Part shown: positions 59,019 to 64,000 of the stretch, one piece after another | How the letters are laid out: each line of letters begins with the position of its first letter | Position numbering within the stretch: the stretch's first letter is position 1 | NCBI RefSeq assembly: GCF_009299505.1 | Contig: NZ_WBSM01000011.1 | Coordinates: 1-64,000, forward strand | From: Bifidobacterium ramosum | GTDB taxonomy: Bacteria; Actinomycetota; Actinomycetes; Actinomycetales; Bifidobacteriaceae | Direction of reading: 5' to 3' | DNA length: 64,000 nucleotides | Program-made: the position numbers and the translations under genes | The notes under the pieces: generated by a model | The model's database searches: none | Seen by the model: the letters and a program-made list of their open reading frames with translations, nothing else | Told to the model about the DNA's origin: nothing

Positions 59019-60915
59019 TCAGATGATGCGAATCTGCGTAGAGCCTTGCTGGGCGTTCGCGGTCTGCTTGAAGATCTCCGCGAAGTTCGTGACCGTCTTG
59101 CTGTTCTTCAGACCGGACTCAGCCGCGACCGCGTATGACGGCTTCGGGTCGAGCGCGGCCATGCCACGCAGCACGGATTCGGGGATTCCCGTGTCGAAGC
59201 ACGCGACCAACTGCCCGCCGTTCACGCTGTACACGGTATGGCCGGCGAACGCGGGACCGTCCAGCACTTCGATCGAGGAATCATACGGCAGCTGGAACGT
59301 CGGGAAGCATTCGAACAGTTTGTCGAGGCTTTCGCGATCAGATTTGGCCACATCGATCAGATCGTCAAGCGATCCCTGAACCGTTTCCTCCGGAGTGCGA
59401 CGAGCATCCTGATAGTTCGAGGAGTCCACACGCAATACACGGAAGCCGATATCCGGCACCTGCTTCAGATCACCCCCCCCCCAATGCCAATTGCTGATTC
59501 TCCACTTCAGCCTTGATCTTTTCTCCGGCGCGACGGATACGTTCTTCTCCGATCTCGCAGATCGTGTGATAACCGGCCTTCGCCGCCTCCGACTTCTCAT
59601 CACACACTTCAGGCAACTGCACCATAATGAACTTACGATGGCCGCCATCCTCAGCATTCAACTGCATGACAGCGTGAGCCGTCGTGGCAGAGCCAGAGAA
59701 GAAATCAAGAATAATTGAATCTTTATCAAGATAAGAAATCAGTTGAAGCATGCGGTAAATCAGAGAGACTGGTTTAGGCGCATCAAAAGTTTTCCCTCCC
59801 ATTAATGTTTTCAAATTGGCAGTAGCCGTCGAAGTTAAGCCAGCATCATCCCACCATGTCGTAGCCGTTTTACGAGATTCCTTCGCCTGAGCAAGGTAAT
59901 ACTTCTGAGCGAGACTGTCTCCTCGTTTAACAATTAATCCGTTCTGATATTTTTCCTGCATTGTTTGCTTGGAAAAACGCCAATATCCTTCAACTCCGAG
60001 GAATGAGTAGTAAGGATTACCTTTCCTAGCTCCGCCAGGACCATCTACAGGAACTAGCTTATACGGTCCGCGATTATCTTGATCGTCATTATCAAAGCCG
60101 GTTAAATCCGGATCTAGCCCAATTTTAGATTTTGTTTTTTCAACAAGATCAACATTCTTAACATAAAACAAAATAAGATTATGGTTTGGTGAAATAACCT
60201 TATCATTAGAAATGGATGCACGAGATTTATGACAAATAATCGCAACGCGATTCTTTTCACCATATATTTCATCCATGATTTTTGTTGCATTAGTTATTTC
60301 ATTATCATCAAGACTGACAAAAATCGCACCATCAGAACTTAACAGGTCACGGGCAAGCAACAGCCTCGGATACATCATGCTGCACCAGTCGGAATGAAAC
60401 CGACCGTTGGACTCAGGATTGGCTACAAGCTGACCTTCTTCCGTATGCTCGCCGTTATTGGGTTTGTAGTCATTATCCTTCTGAGCAAAATGATCATGGT
60501 ACACAAAATCATGTCCGGTGTTGTACGGAGGATCGATGTAGATCATCTTGATCTTACCGGCGTAGGTTTCACGCAGAATCTTCAACGCATCGAGGTTGTC
60601 ACCTTCGATGTAGAGGTTCTGGGTGTCATCCCAGTTCTTGCTACGCTCCTTGACCGGACGCAGGGTCTTGGCGATCGGGCGGCGCGCCTCTTCCTTGGCG
60701 GCGCGCTTGCCGGGCCACGTGAACTGGTAGCGTTCGCGCATGCCTTCGGCCACGTCACCGAGCTGGTCGCGCAACGCGTCGAAATCGATCGCACACTTGA
60801 TCTCGCCGGTTTCCTTGTCTTGCACTTCGGTTCCCACGTTCGGGAACAGGGCAAGAATCTTCTCCACGTTCTCCTGCGTCAGATCAGGCGTCACTGCCTC
60901 AATGCGCTCTGGCAT
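59019..60915 (-). CDS. mod: Type III DNA methyltransferase Mod1, out of frame at a G10 tract
   Basis: From ATG 60915 (AGGAGG 5 bp upstream) the frame encodes the beta-class N6-adenine methyltransferase order: IDPPYNTG (128-131 DPPY) then a variable target-recognition region and ILDFFSGSA (405-410, SAM site). At residue 481 the frame hits a TGA made by ten G (59473-59482). With nine G it reads through QLALGGGDLKQVPDIGFRVL to a 631-residue protein whose C-terminus matches Mod2. The central region is AT-rich. Recognised sequence unknown. In this sequence the gene is off or gives a truncated protein that lacks the C-terminal Res-contact part. Confidence 0.93.
59473..59482 (-). repeat. Poly-G(10) phase-variation tract in mod1
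   Basis: Ten G on the coding strand; nine (or any length divisible by three) restores the full frame. The paralogue has no tract at the equivalent position. Confidence 0.93.
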
Positions 60916-61097
60916 TGCTTCCTCCTTGTCGGCTGGCTTACCGGCCCACGCCGGCAAGCCCTCACTTGATGGCTCACATGCAGCGTCAGCCTCGGCATCC
61001 CCTGCACTCTGTATTACCGGACAATGCACGTTGTCTCAATCCAAAATCTTACCGTCGCCGCTCATCCCCTATCAGGAGTGACACCGCCGAGCCGGTT
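60916..61097 (-). other. Duplicated upstream remnant between mod2 and mod1
   Basis: Between the mod2 stop and the mod1 start lie decayed fragments of the two small ORFs that precede mod2: GACGGTAARAT (compare the DGKIIGWDKR codons of 63190-63399) and GTGCAGGGGAYGCCGARGCTG (compare SVQGTPKLTLHV of 63066-63224), now with stops and frame changes. This shows that mod was duplicated together with its upstream small ORFs. Confidence 0.7.
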
Positions 61098-63039
61098 TTA
61101 GATAATGCGAATCTGCGTTGAACCTTGCTGGGCGTTCGCCGTCTGCTTGAAGATCTCCGCGAAGTTCGTCACCGTCTTGCTGCTCTTCAAACCGGACTCG
61201 GCCGCGACCGCATACGACGGCTTCGGATTGAGCGCGGCCATGCCATGCAACACCGACTCCGGAATCTCCGCATCGAAACACGCGACCAACTGACCGCCGT
61301 TCACGCTGTACACCGTGTGACCGGCAAATGCTGGAGCGTCCAGCACTTCGATCGAGGAATCATACGGCAACTGGAACGTCGGGAAGCACTCGAACAGCTT
61401 ATCCAAGCTCTCACGATCCGACTTCGCCACATCGATCAGATCATCCAACGAGCCCTGAGTCATCTCCTCCGGAGTACGGCGAACATCCTCATAGTTCGAT
61501 GAATCCACACGCAGCACGCGGAACCCGATATCCGGCACCCGCTTCGGCTCCGCGCCCAACTCAAGCTGTCCATTCGCCCCCTCAACCTCAGCCTTGATCT
61601 TCTCGCCAGCCCGCCGAATACGCTCCTCACCAATCTCACAGAGGTCGCCGAATGTAGTCTGTACGCTACCGGTCAGTTCCACGCCAGAGGGTATCTGCAC
61701 AAGAATGTACTTCCTATGTCCATCATCAGTCGCATTCTTCTGCATCACCGCATCTGCGAGACTTGCCGAGCCGGAGAAGAAGTCCAGTACGACAGAATCT
61801 GGGTCGGAAGCAACATCCAGAATGCGTCGCATAAGTCGCGTCGGTTTCGGAGTATCAAAAGGCACGCCTTCCGGGAACAGTGCCTTCAGTTCCTTCTTGC
61901 CTTCCTGACTGTGGCCGACTTCTTCATACGGCCAGATTGTCTGGCACGCAACGCCTTGCTTGACTTCGGACAGAAAACGTTTGATGGCGGGAACATTGTT
62001 CCCATCTTCTCCGAACCAGACGCGGTTATCGGCAATTAGTCTCCCCATAGCATCCTGCGTATAGCGCCAACACATTCCACTCGGTAAATGATGTTGCTTT
62101 CCATTTGGGGCAGTTAAAACATAGAACTGACTTTTCGTTCCGTGTCCTGCCTGAGCATATGAATCACCCGCTTTCCAAGGCCCTCTTGGATCATTGTCGC
62201 GATTCGTATACCGAGCATTCATTTCCGCACTGCGCTCGAGCAGATTCGGCCGCCATGCTTCTTTGTTCTTTGCGTACACGAGGATGAAATCATGGCTTTC
62301 AGAGAACCATTGCACGGCATTCTGCGGGCTATAGCGCTTTTGCCAGATAATCGTGTCGACAAAATTCTGCGCGCCGAAAATCTCATCACAGATATTGCGT
62401 AGATTGCGATTCTCATTGTCGTCGATGCTGATAAAGATGGCGCCATCGTCAGCAAGCAAATCATACGCGACCCGCAACCGCGGATAGATCATGCTACACC
62501 AGTCGGAATGAAAACGACCGTTGGCTTCTAGATTAGCCACCAATTGTTCGCCGAATTCCCCGTGCTCTCCATCTTTTGACGCGAAATCATCCTTGTTGAC
62601 AGAGAAGTCATCGTGGTACACAAAATCATGTCCGGTGTTGTACGGCGGATCGATGTAAATCATCTTGATCTTGCCCGCATAGGTCTCGCGCAAAATCTTC
62701 AACGCGTCAAGGTTGTCGCCCTCGATATAGAGGTTGTGTGTCTCGTCCCAGTTCTTGCTGCGCTCCTTCACCGGGCGCAAAGTCTTGGCGATCGACCGAC
62801 GCGCCTCCTCCTTGGCCGCACGCTTACCCGGCCACGTGAACTGGTAGCGTTCACGCATCCCCTCGGCCACATCGCCGAGCTGCTCGCGCAACGCGTCGAA
62901 GTCCACCACACGCCTGATCTCACCGGTTTCCGGGTCCCGCACCTCAGTACCGACGTTCGGAAACATGGCAAGAATCTTCTCCACATTCTCCCGCGTCAGA
63001 TCAGGTGTAACCGAGTCAACAGCCCTTAGGGGGGGGCAT
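61098..63039 (-). CDS. mod: Type III DNA methyltransferase Mod2, out of frame at a C8 tract after the start codon
   Basis: ATG at 63039 has GAAGGAG 9 bp upstream and is followed at once by eight C, giving a stop after seven codons. With seven C it reads MPPLRAVDSVTPDLTRENVEK and onward to a 646-residue protein parallel to Mod1. Motifs: IDPPYNTGHDF and VVLDFFSGSASLADAV. N- and C-terminal regions are nearly identical to Mod1 in protein sequence but differ at many synonymous positions; the target-recognition region differs strongly, so specificity should differ. A GTG at 62984 could start a shortened protein but has no ribosome binding site. Confidence 0.93.
63029..63036 (-). repeat. Poly-C(8) phase-variation tract at the start of mod2
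   Basis: Eight C on the coding strand between the start codon and TAAGG. Seven or ten would put mod2 in frame. Mod1 has no tract at its start. Confidence 0.9.
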
Positions 63040-63065
63040 ATGTTTCTGCTCCTTCATCGCAACCT

Positions 63066-63224
63066 TCAGTTATCAAAAGCCTTGTTCACATGCAAGGTCA
63101 GCTTCGGCGTCCCCTGCACAGAACCACTACCGGACAACCTGTCATCACCCGACACAGCAAAAACATTCCCAAACGACAGATCGTGGAGTTTAAGCGGCAA
63201 CATTGTCGCTCTCATTGCGTTCAT
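63066..63224 (-). CDS. 52-residue small protein upstream of mod2
   Basis: Starts MNAMRATMLPLKLHDLSFGN with GGAGG 9 bp upstream, ends TPKLTLHVNKAFDN 27 bp before the mod2 start. It overlaps the preceding small ORF by 35 bp in another frame, so translational coupling is likely. A decayed copy lies upstream of mod1. Function unknown. Confidence 0.5.
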   Translation of the reverse strand: MNAMRATMLPLKLHDLSFGNVFAVSGDDRLSGSGSVQGTPKLTLHVNKAFDN

Positions 63225-63399
63225 TGCCTCGCACCTCCACGATCTGATCGTTCTCACCAATCTCGCCAAGTACAATGCGCTTGTCCCACCCTATGATTTT
63301 ACCGTCATCACTCACACCGATTGGGAGCGACACATCCAAGCCAAAGACTTCATTACCCATGATACGGCGAATAGCAGCAGCTACAGCGTCTAAAGACAC
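63190..63399 (-). CDS. 69-residue small protein
   Basis: GTG start at 63399 (MSLDAVAAAIRRIMGNEVFG), then LPIGVSDDGKIIGWDKRIVLGEI and an acidic end. A decayed copy of its middle lies upstream of mod1, and codon use is protein-like. No family recognised. It could be the first gene of the restriction cluster. Confidence 0.5.
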   Translation of the reverse strand: MSLDAVAAAIRRIMGNEVFGLDVSLPIGVSDDGKIIGWDKRIVLGEIGENDQIVEVRGNERNESDNVAA

Positions 63400-63440
63400 T
63401 CTTCCGTCATTTCACACCAATCACAGCAAATTGAAAGAGT

Positions 63441-64000
63441 CTACAACGCTGGAGCCGTAGCTGCATCCAGCACTTCAGCACGATGCTGCCATCGAGTTCG
63501 CCTCACATCATCTCCAATGGAATCGGCCGCAGCTGCGCACAATTTTGCGATGCTCGCATCCGTCGATTCGGTGCTAACAAGCTCAGCCTTGCCACCCCTA
63601 CCCACCTGCCATATAATTGCGGGTGTCGATCCGCGTTCAGATTCACGAAATTCGCACCAATACTTATCAGCCTCTTGCAATGCCTGCATCACATCGCCTC
63701 GCAACAACCGGCAATAACAAATGTTGTATATTCCTAAACCTCTCGTAGGCAATCCTCCACAGACTGCCTGCCGAATCAGTTTTTCCGCTTTGTCAGTATC
63801 CACAGGAATCAAGCAGAACCCCTTCGCATTTAGCGCTGTCATGTTGCCCGGATATTGCCTAAGGAAGAAATCAAATAAAGTTGCGGCCTGCTCACAATCA
63901 CCCTTCTTAAGGTGTGCGAGGGCTGATTCATACACCTGTGAATACAGGCGATATTCTAATACAGATTCCTTTGACGAGTAAACCGCCCTATTCGCAATGA
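63441..64000 (-). CDS. TPR-like protein, 5' end beyond the window
   Basis: The frame is open to the window edge and remains protein-like upstream of the first possible GTG (63935), so the true start lies outside. Repeats resemble TPRs: ESALAHLKKGDCEQAATLFDFFLRQYPGNMTALNAKGFCLI, DKAEKLIRQAVCGG, and YCRLLRGDVMQALQEADKYW. Likely a protein-interaction scaffold; function unknown. Confidence 0.65.
   Translation of the reverse strand, partial: IANRAVYSSKESVLEYRLYSQVYESALAHLKKGDCEQAATLFDFFLRQYPGNMTALNAKGFCLIPVDTDKAEKLIRQAVCGGLPTRGLGIYNICYCRLLRGDVMQALQEADKYWCEFRESERGSTPAIIWQVGRGGKAELVSTESTDASIAKLCAAAADSIGDDVRRTRWQHRAEVLDAATAPAL

Noticed and set aside
62984-63039. Simple reading of mod2 as starting at GTG 62984
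   Set aside because: It has no ribosome binding site and would lack the N-terminal segment conserved in Mod1; the ATG at 63039 with GAAGGAG and a C tract explains the sequence better.

Overview
The window looks like chromosomal DNA from a high-GC Gram-positive actinobacterium, most likely Bifidobacterium or a close relative. This is inferred from gene content and codon use, not from a search. The evidence is an atpBEFHAGDC operon without atpI, NucS (the actinobacterial mismatch endonuclease), GlgE, MetA with Glu111, a divergent leuCD/IclR pair and Shine-Dalgarno sequences of the AGGAGG type. Genes occupy both strands, and the intergenic spaces are full of palindromic repeats.

Layout. 1-7090: partial CYTH protein, thioredoxin/TPR protein, lipoprotein plus membrane protein, FKBP isomerase, nucS. 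7106-14326: complete F1Fo ATP synthase operon on the minus strand. 15106-20213: metA, initiator tRNA, glgE, ppa. 20649-32950: GH2 beta-galactosidase, dihydroorotate dehydrogenase, CPBP protease, a convergent response regulator/histidine kinase pair, a DUF805 protein and two PH-domain membrane proteins. 33297-43592: SWIM-SNF2 helicase, leuD-leuC with a divergent IclR regulator, metallophosphoesterase. 43767-43949: tRNA-Gln and tRNA-Glu.

44100-64000 is an accessory, partly AT-richer region resembling a defence island. It begins beside the tRNAs with a broken zinc-ribbon gene and an IS481-type remnant. It continues with a frameshifted exonuclease/RQC gene, an AAA ATPase, a nonsense-interrupted small gene and an SF1 helicase with a RelE-like N-terminus. 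It ends with a minus-strand cluster: two small ORFs, mod2, mod1, res, an McrB-like AAA+ GTPase and an McrC/LlaJI-like nuclease. Both Type III methyltransferase genes carry a mononucleotide G/C tract at a length that puts them out of frame (10 in the 3' part of mod1, 8 directly after the mod2 start codon). In each, removing one base restores a complete protein. This is the hallmark of phase variation, and the two switches are in different places, so a cell could express either, both or neither specificity.

The second striking feature is the repeats. One family of 22 hairpins has 19-bp arms starting 28-29 bp apart, in three arm variants that covary. Four further unrelated families consist of half-sites (13-22 bp) in alternating or paired orientation, with start-to-start spacings of about 21, 31 or 42 bp, i.e. 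whole helical turns, including across neighbouring pairs. The cleanest (19333-19629) has ten half-sites spaced 32,31,32,31... bp.
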